Shown: positions 51,179 through 59,858 of the stretch, in pieces
How positions within the stretch are numbered: the stretch's first letter is position 1
How the letters are laid out: the number at the start of each line of letters is the position of its first letter
Source: Bacillus sp. FJAT-47783
GTDB taxonomy: Bacteria; Bacillota; Bacilli; Bacillales; Aeribacillaceae
Assembly (NCBI RefSeq): GCF_022808615.1
Contig: NZ_JAKZKS010000015.1
Span: forward strand, 1-64,000
Reading direction: 5' to 3'
DNA: 64,000 nucleotides
Program-made: the position numbers and the translations under genes
The notes under the pieces: model-generated
Database searches by the model: none
Told to the model about the DNA's origin: nothing
The model's input: only the letters and a program-made list of their open reading frames with translations

Positions 51179-51901
51179 TTAACGTTTCATATCAATCATA
51201 AATTTATAACGATCGCCTCGATATAAGGAGTAGACGACCTCTAGTGGAGTAGAATCTTCTAAATAGGTTGCCCGTTGAATACCGAGTATAGGAGCTCCCT
51301 TATTGATTTTTAATAGCTTTGCATCTTGTTCATTGGCGATGGAAGCTTCGAGTGTTTGGGTTGCTGTTCCAATTTTTAAATTTAATGTTTGTTCAATATA
51401 TTGGTAAAGGGAGAAAACGACATCTGTTTCTGTTAAACCTTTGATTAGATTAGCTGAAAGATATGTGCGTTCAAGTGCCATTGGCAAATCATCAGCTAAA
51501 CGAATCCGAATAATTTCGTATACCGGATCATGTTTTGGTATTTTTAATCGTTGGCAAATACTTTCCGGCCCTGGGATGAGATGAAACTTAATGAGCATAT
51601 TGCTTGGCTCTAAACCGCGACGTTTCATGTCCTCTGTAAAGCTTGTCAACCCTGATAATGATTGTTCTATTTTTTGTTCTGCAACGAACGTCCCTTTCCC
51701 TTTTTTTCTCATTAAATATCCTTCATTCACAAGGTTTGTAAAAGCTTGTCTAACGGTCATACGACTAATGCCAAGGCTTTCGGCATATTCTCGTTCGGAA
51801 GGAAGCAAGTCCCCTGGAAGGAGTTCTTTTTTTTCGATTGATGCTTTTATTCGTTCTTCTAATTGAAAATAAATGGGAACAGGGGAGTTTTTATCGATCA
51901 T
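51179..51901 (-). CDS. nagR: NagR, GntR/HutC-type repressor of GlcNAc use
   Basis: 240 residues, the size of B. subtilis NagR (YvoA). Winged helix at 1-70 (LPSEREYAESLGISRMTVRQ), then a UTRA ligand domain (about 90-235) that binds phosphorylated glucosamines. It follows nagB with a three-base gap and lies before the SIS gene on the minus strand. A NagR-like operator (GTATAG-TTAT-CTATAC) sits upstream of nagA, giving feedback control of the whole operon. Confidence 0.92.
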   Translation of the reverse strand: MIDKNSPVPIYFQLEERIKASIEKKELLPGDLLPSEREYAESLGISRMTVRQAFTNLVNEGYLMRKKGKGTFVAEQKIEQSLSGLTSFTEDMKRRGLEPSNMLIKFHLIPGPESICQRLKIPKHDPVYEIIRIRLADDLPMALERTYLSANLIKGLTETDVVFSLYQYIEQTLNLKIGTATQTLEASIANEQDAKLLKINKGAPILGIQRATYLEDSTPLEVVYSLYRGDRYKFMIDMKR

Positions 51902-51904
51902 TCA

Positions 51905-52654
51905 TTATGCTCCTTTCACACTTTCCAAAACGGTTTCTGGTAATGCTTCTTCATCCACGAAAATTATAACATTCGGGTGAAGATTTAGGATAGAAGCAGG
52001 GAAACTTTCGGTTACTTCTTGGGAAAATAGTTTTTTTATTGCCTCTTTTTTGGCTTTACCTGATGCTAACAGAACAATTTCTTTACTTTGCATGATCGTT
52101 TTTATGCCCATCGTTATCGCTTGAGTTGGTACTTCATCGATGGAATTAAAAAATCGAGCGTTTGCTTCACGAGTAGCCTGAGCAAGGTTAATAATATGAG
52201 TTGTCGATGAAAAGGGAGTTCCCGGTTCATTAAAGCCGATATGCCCATTTCCTCCAATGCCTAGCACTTGAACATCGATTCCGCCATTTTCTTGAATAAG
52301 TTTTTCATAACGATTGCATTCGTCTTCTTTATGATCTGCAAGTCCGTTTGGAATGTGTGTGTTTGAAATAGGAATATTGATATGTTTAAAGAAATTTTCG
52401 TTCATGTAATAATGGTAACTGTGTTCATTTTCCGGTTTTAAGCCAATATATTCATCTAAGTTAAATGTTGTAATATTTTCATAGGAAGTACCGTTGTCTC
52501 GATGGTCTCTAATTAATTGTTCATATAAGCCAATCGGTGTCCCGCCAGTTGCCAAACCTAATGTCATACTTGGATTTGCGCGTACTTTTGAAATGAGATA
52601 TTCTGCTGCTTTCCGGCTCATTTCTTGATAGTTTTTCGTCATAATAATTTGCAT
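51905..52654 (-). CDS. nagB: NagB, glucosamine-6-phosphate deaminase
   Basis: 249 residues. Converts glucosamine-6-phosphate to fructose-6-phosphate and ammonia. Motifs: GLATGGTPIGLYE (phosphate loop), FNLDEYIGL with the general acid/base Asp67, GIGGNGHIGFNEPG with the catalytic His. It starts one base after the nagA stop. Second step of GlcNAc catabolism, cytosolic. Confidence 0.95.
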   Translation of the reverse strand: MQIIMTKNYQEMSRKAAEYLISKVRANPSMTLGLATGGTPIGLYEQLIRDHRDNGTSYENITTFNLDEYIGLKPENEHSYHYYMNENFFKHINIPISNTHIPNGLADHKEDECNRYEKLIQENGGIDVQVLGIGGNGHIGFNEPGTPFSSTTHIINLAQATREANARFFNSIDEVPTQAITMGIKTIMQSKEIVLLASGKAKKEAIKKLFSQEVTESFPASILNLHPNVIIFVDEEALPETVLESVKGA

Positions 52655-52655
52655 A

Positions 52656-53837
52656 TTAAGTATCCTCCTTTTGAAAAGCGATCGACCCTTGACAAATGGT
52701 CATGTGTACATCATTTTCATCATTTAAAATGACAATGTCCGCATCTTTTCCAACCGTAATACTTCCTTTTCGATCATATATTCCAATCTGTTTTGCTGGA
52801 TTTACTGAACTCATCCGAATACTTTCTTCTAATGAGCAGTTTGTGTATTTCATCATATTTTTTACCGCATCGTTCATACGTAGGACGCTCCCGGCAAGTG
52901 TCCCATTCTCTAAAATGGCCATGTCATCTTTCACGGTTACTTGCTGTCCGCCTAAATCGTACGTCCCATTTTTTAAGCATTTTGCTCTCATTGAGTCTGT
53001 AATTAATATAATGCCTTCTTTCTTCTTTAGTTGATAGGCAAGATGTATCATCTGTGGGTGTACATGAATACCATCTGCGATGAGTTCCACTTTTAATGAT
53101 TCATGTAAAAGAGCTGCACCTGCTGTTCCGGGATCACGGTGATGTAAGCCGCGCATACCGTTAAATAAGTGTGTGACTTGTTTAGCACCAGCTTCAATAG
53201 CTTGAATCATCTCATCATTTGTTGCATCCGAATGACCGATAGAAGCGATCACACCGTTTTGATGAAGGTGGCGGATAAACTCATATCCTCCTGGCATTTC
53301 AGGTGCTACCGTCACAACTTTAATGAGGCCATCTGCAAGGTTTTGCCAAAGGTTAAAAATATCAATGGATGGATGCAACATGTACTGAAACGGCTGTGCA
53401 CCCGCTTTTTTATAATTTAGAAATGGGCCTTCTAAATGGATACCAACAATCTCAGCTTCCCCTTCAGTTTGAGGTGATTTTTTATAGGAAGCAACATTTT
53501 GTAGCGCTCGTTCAATCGCTTCTTTTGATTGGGTAATCGTTGTTGCTAAAAAACTCGTTGTTCCTTCTTTTGGAAGGGCGTTTGCTATTGTGGAAAGTGC
53601 TTCATTCGTAGCATCCATCGTATCGGCTCCACCCGCGCCGTGGATGTGTAGATCAATTCTCCCTGGAATGACTTTATAAGAAGAAGGAATAGCAATTTTT
53701 TCATACCCCTCTGATATTGACAAATTCTCCATCGAGTTTATTTCTTCAATTTTTCCGTTTTTTATTTTAATATATCCGTTTTTAATTGTTGCTGATTCTG
53801 TGTAAATGGTTGCATGTGTAATGATTCGTTTTTTCAT
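52656..53837 (-). CDS. nagA: NagA, N-acetylglucosamine-6-phosphate deacetylase
   Basis: 393 residues from the ATG at 53835-53837 (AAAGGGAG upstream; an in-frame start 17 codons earlier has no ribosome site). Amidohydrolase-fold deacetylase: RIDLHIHGAGGADTMD, HLEGPFLNYKKAGAQ, IGHSDAT, THLFNGM and ILITDSM. It deacetylates GlcNAc-6-P to glucosamine-6-P. First gene of nagA-nagB-nagR-(SIS). Operator upstream at 53893. Confidence 0.94.
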   Translation of the reverse strand: MKKRIITHATIYTESATIKNGYIKIKNGKIEEINSMENLSISEGYEKIAIPSSYKVIPGRIDLHIHGAGGADTMDATNEALSTIANALPKEGTTSFLATTITQSKEAIERALQNVASYKKSPQTEGEAEIVGIHLEGPFLNYKKAGAQPFQYMLHPSIDIFNLWQNLADGLIKVVTVAPEMPGGYEFIRHLHQNGVIASIGHSDATNDEMIQAIEAGAKQVTHLFNGMRGLHHRDPGTAGAALLHESLKVELIADGIHVHPQMIHLAYQLKKKEGIILITDSMRAKCLKNGTYDLGGQQVTVKDDMAILENGTLAGSVLRMNDAVKNMMKYTNCSLEESIRMSSVNPAKQIGIYDRKGSITVGKDADIVILNDENDVHMTICQGSIAFQKEDT

Positions 53838-53892
53838 TATTTTACTCCCTTTCCCATGAATGACAAACCTTTTATTGAAGTGTAACATTATT

Positions 53893-53912
53893 TTGTATAG
53901 TTATCTATACCA
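53893..53912. promoter_or_regulatory. NagR (dre-like) operator
   Basis: GTATAG (53895-53900) and CTATAC (53905-53910) form a perfect inverted repeat with a 4-bp centre, extended by T and CA. It lies 56-75 bp upstream of nagA and fits the TGGTATAGAxxxCTATACC-type dre sites of NagR/YvoA. Confidence 0.75.
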
Positions 53913-54040
53913 GTGATTGTTTAAAAATAAATTATCCGTAATAAAATGTGATGGAAAAGTAGTTTTAGTGTAATGAACCCTTATGAATAACGATTACGTT
54001 CCAAATAAAACGCATTTTAACGTTTATTTAGGGTGATAAG

Positions 54041-54069
54041 AGAGGTGAGCATGTTTACACCACACCTCT
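54041..54069. promoter_or_regulatory. hairpin in the leader of the CNNM gene
   Basis: AGAGGTG pairs with CACCTCT across a 15-nt loop. The following sequence is A-rich, not U-rich, so it is not a terminator. Together with the hairpin at 54137 it gives the gene a structured 5' leader that I cannot match to a known Mg2+ riboswitch. Confidence 0.4.
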
Positions 54070-54136
54070 AAAAAAGATACAATATTCTCGGAGGAGTACG
54101 TTAAGAAATAAAGATTATACATATCAGGAGGTGGAT

Positions 54137-54163
54137 TCTCTAACGTTCCCAATTCGTTAGAGA
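54137..54163 (+). promoter_or_regulatory. hairpin at the ribosome site of the CNNM gene
   Basis: TCTCTAACG (54137-54145) pairs perfectly with CGTTAGAGA (54155-54163). A strong ribosome site GGAGGTGG (54127-54134) stands before it and AGAGGG at its 3' arm directly precedes TTG 54170. Folding would bring the upstream site near the start or hide the downstream one, so translational control is possible. Confidence 0.5.
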
Positions 54164-54169
54164 GGGTCA

Positions 54170-55477
54170 TTGGAACTAATCAATTTATTATTAATCATCC
54201 TTTTAATTGCGCTAACAGCCTTTTTCGTTGCATCTGAATTTGCGATCGTAAAGGTGCGGAGGACAAGAATTGAACAGCTTGTTGCCGATGGTAATCGGAA
54301 TGCAGTCGCTGTGAAACGAGTACTCGATAATTTAGATGAATATTTATCTGCATGCCAATTAGGTATTACGATTACGTCACTCGGACTCGGTTGGCTCGGG
54401 GAACCGACGGTGGAGCATTTGCTTCATCCTGTATTTAAACAGTTAAACGTAAATGAATCGGTGGCAAGCATTCTTTCGTTTACAATTGCCTTTTCCATGA
54501 TTACGTTTTTGCATGTTGTCGTTGGAGAACTAGCACCGAAAACATTCGCCATACAAAAAGCTGAGCAAGTATCCTTGATGTTTTCAAAACCGCTTATTTT
54601 CTTTTATAAATTAATGTTTCCGATTATCCGAGGTTTGAATGGATCGGCGCGAATCGTTTCGAAATTAATGGGGCTTAAAGCGAATGCTGATCATGAATTA
54701 GCCCATTCAGAAGATGAATTACGTATAATATTATCGGAAAGCTATAAAAGTGGGGAAATCAATCAATCTGAATACAAATACGTGAACAACATTTTTACTT
54801 TTGACGATCGTATTGCGAAAGAAATAATGGTGCCAAGAAGAGAAATCGTTGCTTTTGATATCAATGATTCGATATCTGACTTAATGGAAATTATTAAACG
54901 AGAAAAGTATACACGGTTTCCAGTTATAAAAGGAGACAAAGATCATATAATTGGTCTTGTCAATATAAAAGAAATTTTGACAGACTGCCATCATACACCA
55001 GAAGTGATGGGGAATAAGCTTGATCATTACATCCGTCCCATTATCCGAGTTATTGAATCAATTCCGATCCATGATTTATTAGTAAAGATGCAGCGAGAGC
55101 GTGTTCACATGGCGATATTAGTGGATGAATACGGTGGCACAGCAGGCCTTGTTACCGTTGAGGATATATTAGAGGAAATTGTTGGGGAAATTCAAGATGA
55201 ATTTGATGTTGATGAAGTCCCAATGATACAAAAGGAAAATGAGGAAAAAATGATTGTTGATGGTAAAGTGTTGATTAGTGAAATTAATGATCTGCTTCGT
55301 ATAAATATTGATGACACAGATGTTGATACAATCGGAGGCTGGATTTTAACGAATCAGTTTGAAATCCGTGAAGGTGATTCAATTTCATACGACCATTACG
55401 AATTCAAAGTATTAAAAATGGAAGGTCATCAAATTCAATTAGTTGAAATTTTGAATTTAGATAAGAAGACTTCATAA
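54170..55477 (+). CDS. CNNM/CorC-family membrane protein (HlyC/CorC, MpfA-like)
   Basis: 435 residues from TTG 54170. DUF21/CNNM membrane domain (1-190, about four helices, with ASEFAIVKVRRTRIEQL and GITITSLGLGWLGEP), a CBS pair (about 215-340) and a CorC/HlyC domain (about 350-430). Bacillus relatives export Mg2+ (MpfA/YhdP) or affect metal balance. The start is the only in-frame codon near a ribosome site and lies after a perfect hairpin. Monocistronic, ending at a hairpin at 55489. Confidence 0.88.
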   Translation: MELINLLLIILLIALTAFFVASEFAIVKVRRTRIEQLVADGNRNAVAVKRVLDNLDEYLSACQLGITITSLGLGWLGEPTVEHLLHPVFKQLNVNESVASILSFTIAFSMITFLHVVVGELAPKTFAIQKAEQVSLMFSKPLIFFYKLMFPIIRGLNGSARIVSKLMGLKANADHELAHSEDELRIILSESYKSGEINQSEYKYVNNIFTFDDRIAKEIMVPRREIVAFDINDSISDLMEIIKREKYTRFPVIKGDKDHIIGLVNIKEILTDCHHTPEVMGNKLDHYIRPIIRVIESIPIHDLLVKMQRERVHMAILVDEYGGTAGLVTVEDILEEIVGEIQDEFDVDEVPMIQKENEEKMIVDGKVLISEINDLLRINIDDTDVDTIGGWILTNQFEIREGDSISYDHYEFKVLKMEGHQIQLVEILNLDKKTS

Positions 55478-55488
55478 CTGCGAAGAAG

Positions 55489-55538
55489 CAGGGCTATCCA
55501 AAAAGTCCATGAAAACTGACTTTTTGGACCCTGTTTTT
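55489..55538 (+). terminator. terminator of the CNNM gene
   Basis: CAGGG and TCCAAAAAGTC pair with GACTTTTTGGA and CCCTG, followed by TTTTTC. The stem sequence resembles the hairpins at 12083 and 20512. Confidence 0.88.
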
Positions 55539-55544
55539 CATGAA

Positions 55545-55820
55545 AGCCCAATATTTAGGATTAAAGCCCCAATTAATGAAAGAAAACCCCAATTAATGAA
55601 AGAAAACCCCATTTAATGAAAGAAAGCCCAATTAATGAAAGGTACCCCCAATTAATGAAAGAAAGCCCCAATTAATGAAAGATACCCCCAATTAATGAAA
55701 GATACCCCCAATTAATGAAAGAAAGCCTAATTAATGAAAGAAAGCCTAATTAATGAAAGAAAGCCTAATTAATGAAAGAAAGCCCAATTAATGAAAGATA
55801 CCCCCCAATTAATAAAAAGA
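55545..55820. repeat. about 20-bp-period minisatellite, array 5 (13 units)
   Basis: Thirteen head-to-tail units of CCCCAATTAATGAAAGAAAG and variants (GATA or AAAG endings, CCTAATTAATG) from about 55567 to 55820, each 18-21 bp. Units are far more uniform than in arrays 1-4, so this array has expanded recently. No spacers, leader or cas genes: not a CRISPR array. No ribosome sites inside. Confidence 0.9.
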
Positions 55821-55879
55821 CTTAAGTTATAAAAAAGCCCCCTTAACTAACGAAAAATTTCTAAGTAAAGAACTCTTGT

Positions 55880-55922
55880 TATTTCAAAACTTGCGCGGAA
55901 TTGAGCCTAACTTGCGGATAAA
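55880..55922. repeat. short inverted companion of array 5
   Basis: AAAACTTGCGCGGAATTGAGCC and TAACTTGCGGATAAACC are two units of the AACTTGCGGAT theme, identical in style to array 4 and opposite in orientation to array 5. Confidence 0.5.
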
Positions 55923-55940
55923 CCGATTAAAATTGTTGTA

Positions 55941-55969
55941 TTGAAAAAACTAATATCATTAGTTAATAT
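55941..55969 (+). promoter_or_regulatory. promoter of the MBL-TetR operon
   Basis: TTGAAA (55941-55946) and TAATAT (55964-55969), spacing 17 bp. The first TetR operator fills the spacer and the second covers the start point. Confidence 0.7.
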
Positions 55970-55987
55970 AAAACTAATACCATTAGT
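55949..55987. promoter_or_regulatory. tandem TetR operators
   Basis: ACTAAT-ATC-ATTAGT (55949-55963) and ACTAAT-ACC-ATTAGT (55973-55987) are perfect inverted repeats 24 bp apart. They lie between -35 and -10 and at the transcription start of the operon whose second gene encodes a TetR protein, so autorepression is expected. Confidence 0.8.
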
Positions 55988-56019
55988 ATTTGGTGATCAA
56001 TTTTAATGGGGGATATATG

Positions 56020-56730
56020 ATGAAGATTATTCAAAAAGGTCATCTTTACCAATTATCTTTTATGCCAAGGTGTTTCCCAATCAATTGTTATTTTGTAGAG
56101 GAAGAGAAAAGTCTTACGTTAATTGATGCTGCACTTCCATACAGTGCGATAGCAATCATTCAAGCGGCAAAACAAATAGGCAAACCGATTTCGAACATTT
56201 TGATTACCCATGCCCATGTTGATCATGTCGGAGCTCTTGATAAAATAAAGGAATCGAATCCGGATGCAGACGTTTATATTTCCTATCGTGATGCGAAGCT
56301 TTTAGCAGGGGACCTTTCACTCATGAAGGGAGAACCTAAAACACCGATTCGTGGAGGAGCTCCGAAAAACGTAAAAACAAAACCAAATGTGCTATTGAAA
56401 GAGGGGGATGAAGTCGGTTCTCTTCTCGCCATTGAAACCCCAGGACACACGCCAGGGTCGATGTCGTTTTTCGATCAACGTTCAAACGCGGTAATAGTAG
56501 GTGATGCGTTTCAAACGAGAGGTGGTACGGCCGTTGCTGGACAAATTCGTCTCTCCTTTCCATTTCCAGCTATGGCGACATGGAATAAAGGAATAGCGCT
56601 TGAGAGTGCAAAGAAAGTAAGAAAACTTAATCCATCAATACTTGCCGTTGGGCACGGTCGTCTATTGGAAGAACCGTTAGAGGCTATTAACCGAAGTATA
56701 GAGGAAGCGGAAAGAAAATTAGTTGTGTAA
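56020..56730 (+). CDS. metallo-beta-lactamase-fold hydrolase
   Basis: 236 residues from ATG 56020 (GGGGGA upstream; ATG 56017 is one codon earlier). Binuclear metal site: ITHAHVDHVGAL (HxHxDH), ETPGHTPGSMSF, VGDAFQTR and VGHGRLL near the end. A cytosolic hydrolase or glyoxalase II-like enzyme. It is followed after 17 bp by a TetR gene, and the two share an operon with tandem TetR operators. The substrate is probably the signal the TetR protein responds to, or a toxic compound. Function otherwise open. Confidence 0.88.
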   Translation: MKIIQKGHLYQLSFMPRCFPINCYFVEEEKSLTLIDAALPYSAIAIIQAAKQIGKPISNILITHAHVDHVGALDKIKESNPDADVYISYRDAKLLAGDLSLMKGEPKTPIRGGAPKNVKTKPNVLLKEGDEVGSLLAIETPGHTPGSMSFFDQRSNAVIVGDAFQTRGGTAVAGQIRLSFPFPAMATWNKGIALESAKKVRKLNPSILAVGHGRLLEEPLEAINRSIEEAERKLVV

Positions 56731-56747
56731 TGAAAGGAGAACTTTAA

Positions 56748-57314
56748 ATGTCACCAAGAAAAGGGCTAGATATTCATGATATCATTCAAGCGGCTGCAGA
56801 AATTGCAGATGAACATGGAATTGAACAATTATCCATGGCACTACTAGCAAAACGGCTTGATATACGATCACCCTCATTATATAACCATGTAGCGGGATTA
56901 GATGATGTGAAAATAAAGCTTGCAGTATACGGATTACGAGAGCTTCATTGTCGCATGGCAAAAGCTTCGAATGGAAAATCAGGTGATGAAGCGATACACG
57001 CATTAAGTGATGCTTATTTAACCTTTACGCGAAATCGCCCGGGATTATACCAAGCAACGTTTCTCATGCCTGACACTCAAACGGAAGAAGTGAAAAATGC
57101 TGGTGAAGAAATGGTTGAGCTCGTTGCACAAGTATTAAGAAACTATGATTTAGAAGGGGAACAAGTGATACATGCGGTACGTGGCTTAAGAAGTATTTTG
57201 CATGGATTTGCCTCCCTTGAATTTAAAGGAGGATTTGGCCTGCCACTGGATGTGGAAAAAAGCTTGACGTTCGTAATCGATACATTTCTTGCAGGTATTG
57301 ATAAAATGAAGTGA
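56748..57314 (+). CDS. TetR-family regulator
   Basis: 188 residues. N-terminal HTH (about 10-57: IIQAAAEIADEHGIEQLSMA, then DIRSPSLYNHVAGLDDV) and a C-terminal domain of the WHG type (RGLRSILHGFASLEFKGGFG). Ribosome site GAAAGGAG. It lies second in an operon with an MBL-fold hydrolase, and the ACTAAT-N3-ATTAGT sites at 55949 and 55973 are the likely targets. Represses its own operon until an unknown ligand binds. Confidence 0.9.
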   Translation: MSPRKGLDIHDIIQAAAEIADEHGIEQLSMALLAKRLDIRSPSLYNHVAGLDDVKIKLAVYGLRELHCRMAKASNGKSGDEAIHALSDAYLTFTRNRPGLYQATFLMPDTQTEEVKNAGEEMVELVAQVLRNYDLEGEQVIHAVRGLRSILHGFASLEFKGGFGLPLDVEKSLTFVIDTFLAGIDKMK

Positions 57315-57476
57315 TAAACATTCATGCTTATCAGGGGTCTTCCGTTTGGATTTGAAGATGTAATAAAGAAGCTCCTTAAGGAGATTTTCGGTGTTCTGTT
57401 ACTTCAAAACATTGTACAACAGAGATATTCAGTGATACTATTTCACTATCTGTTTGTTTTAGAAAGGATTTGAATA

Positions 57477-59642
57477 ATGAGTAAAACAGTCGTATTAGCA
57501 GAAAAGCCTTCTGTTGCTAGAGATATTGCAAGAGTTCTCGGATGTAAAAAGAAAGGGAACGGATTTTTAGAAGGTGAACGTTACATCGTTACGTGGGCGT
57601 TAGGACATTTAGTGACACTCGCTGACCCTGAAAACTATGATGATAAATATAAAAAATGGAATTTACAAGACTTGCCGATTATGCCGAAAGAGTTAAGGCT
57701 CGTTGTAATCAAAAAAACAGGAAAACAGTTTCAAGCCGTAAAAGCACAGCTCCACCGTAAAGATGTGAAGGAAATTGTCATTGCAACAGATGCAGGGCGT
57801 GAAGGAGAGCTTGTAGCAAGATGGATCATTGAAAAAGCGCGCATTCATAAGCCAATCAAGCGCCTATGGATTTCGTCGGTTACGGATCAAGCGATTAAAG
57901 CCGGTTTTAAGCGATTAAAAGATGGAAAAGCGTATGAGCATTTATACGAATCAGCCGTTGCAAGAGCGGAATCAGATTGGCTTGTCGGTATTAATGCAAC
58001 ACGTGCATTAACGTCGAAATACAATGCATCGCTTTCGTGTGGACGTGTGCAAACACCGACACTTGCAATGATTGCAAAAAGGGAAGAGGAAATAAAGCAA
58101 TTTCGTCCGAAACCATATTATGGACTTACAGCTGTTATCGAAGGCGTAACATTTACGTGGGAAGATGCGAAAACTAATGATACAAAATCGTTTTCTAAAG
58201 AAAAGGTTGATACAATTTTCCAAAAGATAAAAGGAAAGAATGCTGTCATTCATGATGTAAAAACGACGAAGAAGAAAAGCGTGCCACCACATCTATACGA
58301 TTTAACCGAGCTCCAACGTGAAGCGCATCAACGTTTCGGCTTTTCCGCAAAAGAAACGTTATCCGTTATGCAGCGTTTGTACGAACATTATAAGGTGGTT
58401 ACCTATCCAAGAACAGACTCACGTTATTTATCAACAGATATAGTTAGTACATTAAAGGAACGAGTAGAAGCGTGTGCTACTTCCGAATACAAAGCGATCG
58501 CGTCTCGAATTTTGAAGCAACCGATCAAAGCGAAAAAGTCATTTGTTAATGACGAAAAGGTTACGGACCACCATGCCATTATTCCGACTGAACAAACACC
58601 ATTGTTGACGAAACTAACTGATAAAGAACGAAAAATATATGATTTAATCGTGAAACGGTTTTTAGCTGTTTTACTCCCTCCACATGAGTACGACGAAACA
58701 ACGGTTTGGGCAATCGTTAATGGTGAAAGGTTTAAGGCAAAAGGGAAAGTCGTAACGAGTTTAGGGTGGAAAGAAGTATACAACGGGGAAGTGGATGAAG
58801 AAACTACACCATCATTACCTCAATTAAACAAGGGTGAGTCGTTTACAGTTCAATCGTTTGTCAAAACAGAGGGAGAAACGAAACCGCCTGCACCTTTTAA
58901 TGAAGGAACACTTTTACAAGCGATGGAAAACCCAACGAAGTATATGGAAGGTGAAAGCAAAGCATTAAAGAAAACAATTGGTGAAACGGGTGGGCTCGGT
59001 ACCGTTGCAACACGTGCCGACATTATTGAAAAACTGTTTAAAACGTTTTTAATTGAAAAACGAGGAAAAGATCTTTTTGTTACGTCAAAAGGAAAGCAGC
59101 TGCTAGAGCTCGTTCCAGACGATTTGAAATCACCAGCATTAACTGCTGAGTGGGAGCAAAAGCTCGATGCGATCGCAAAAGGTAAGTTGACGAAGAAAGC
59201 ATTTATGAATGAAATTCGTCATTATGCAACATCTGTCATAACGGCCATTAAAGAAAGCGAGAAAACGTTTAAACATGACAACATCACCGGTTCGAAATGC
59301 CCAGAATGCGGCAAGCTACTACTTGAAGTAAAAGGGAAGAAAGGAAAGATGCATGTTTGCCAAGACCGTGATTGCGGCTACCGGAAAAACATTGCTAAAA
59401 CGACGAATGCAAGATGTCCAAAATGTCATAAGAAGCTTGAACTAAGAGGGGAAGGAGAAGGGCAAATGTTCGTATGTCGCTGCGGTCATCGAGAAAAACG
59501 ATCTTCTTTCCAAGAGCGTCGAAAAAAAGAAAAACAACAAAACGTTTCAAGGCGTGACATTAACAAATATTTAAAAAATCAACAGGACGAACAACCGATT
59601 AATAATGCCCTTGCTGAAGCATTATCGAAATTGAAATTTTAA
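57477..59642 (+). CDS. topB: DNA topoisomerase III
   Basis: 721 residues. Type IA topoisomerase that decatenates DNA by single-strand passage. TOPRIM domain at the front (VVLAEKPSVARDIARVLG, TDAGREGELVARWI), active-site Tyr310 in VTYPRTDSRYL, GRVQTPTLAMI, and a zinc-finger-like C-terminus (CPECGKLLLEVKG, RCPKCHKKLELRG, with further Cys in VCQDRDCG and VCRCGH). The length matches Bacillus TopB. ATG 57477 has AGAAAGGAT upstream. Monocistronic. Confidence 0.95.
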   Translation: MSKTVVLAEKPSVARDIARVLGCKKKGNGFLEGERYIVTWALGHLVTLADPENYDDKYKKWNLQDLPIMPKELRLVVIKKTGKQFQAVKAQLHRKDVKEIVIATDAGREGELVARWIIEKARIHKPIKRLWISSVTDQAIKAGFKRLKDGKAYEHLYESAVARAESDWLVGINATRALTSKYNASLSCGRVQTPTLAMIAKREEEIKQFRPKPYYGLTAVIEGVTFTWEDAKTNDTKSFSKEKVDTIFQKIKGKNAVIHDVKTTKKKSVPPHLYDLTELQREAHQRFGFSAKETLSVMQRLYEHYKVVTYPRTDSRYLSTDIVSTLKERVEACATSEYKAIASRILKQPIKAKKSFVNDEKVTDHHAIIPTEQTPLLTKLTDKERKIYDLIVKRFLAVLLPPHEYDETTVWAIVNGERFKAKGKVVTSLGWKEVYNGEVDEETTPSLPQLNKGESFTVQSFVKTEGETKPPAPFNEGTLLQAMENPTKYMEGESKALKKTIGETGGLGTVATRADIIEKLFKTFLIEKRGKDLFVTSKGKQLLELVPDDLKSPALTAEWEQKLDAIAKGKLTKKAFMNEIRHYATSVITAIKESEKTFKHDNITGSKCPECGKLLLEVKGKKGKMHVCQDRDCGYRKNIAKTTNARCPKCHKKLELRGEGEGQMFVCRCGHREKRSSFQERRKKEKQQNVSRRDINKYLKNQQDEQPINNALAEALSKLKF

Positions 59643-59650
59643 TAAAGTAT

Positions 59651-59679
59651 TTGACATATCGTTCTATCTGTCTTATAAT
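59651..59679 (+). promoter_or_regulatory. consensus sigma-A promoter of the csp leader
   Basis: TTGACA (59651-59656), 17-bp spacer, TATAAT (59674-59679): an exact consensus promoter, the best in the window. Transcription would start near 59686, giving a leader of about 170 nt before the cold-shock gene. Confidence 0.85.
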
Positions 59680-59685
59680 AAAGTC

Positions 59686-59796
59686 ATTGCTATTACGTTT
59701 ATCGAATTAAAGATTTTGGATAGTATAAGTCGTGTCTACAATCAAAGAGTGGGCGATTTGTTAGTCCAGATTTGATTGTAGAGCGACTTTTTATTT
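59686..59796 (+). ncRNA. putative leader/small RNA with terminator upstream of csp
   Basis: From the start point near 59686 the transcript enters a long hairpin, AGTCG-TG-TCTACAATCAAA (59728-59746) with TTTGATTGTAGA-GCGACT (59771-59788), then TTTTTATTTT. It looks like an intrinsic terminator about 63 bp before the csp ATG. Transcription would therefore give an abundant small RNA of about 110 nt, with csp transcribed by read-through, for example in the cold. Alternative folding was not tested. Confidence 0.55.
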
Positions 59797-59858
59797 TGTC
59801 GTAAAAGAATTAATTGAAAAACTAATAGTACCATTTAATTTTTTTAGGAGGAATCATC

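Noticed and set aside
54030-54170. M-box (Mg2+) or yybP-ykoY (Mn2+) riboswitch before the CNNM gene
   Set aside because: Two hairpins exist, but the conserved blocks of those riboswitch classes are not present.
55545-55820. CRISPR array
   Set aside because: The units are head-to-tail minisatellite copies with no unique spacers of constant length, no leader and no cas genes.
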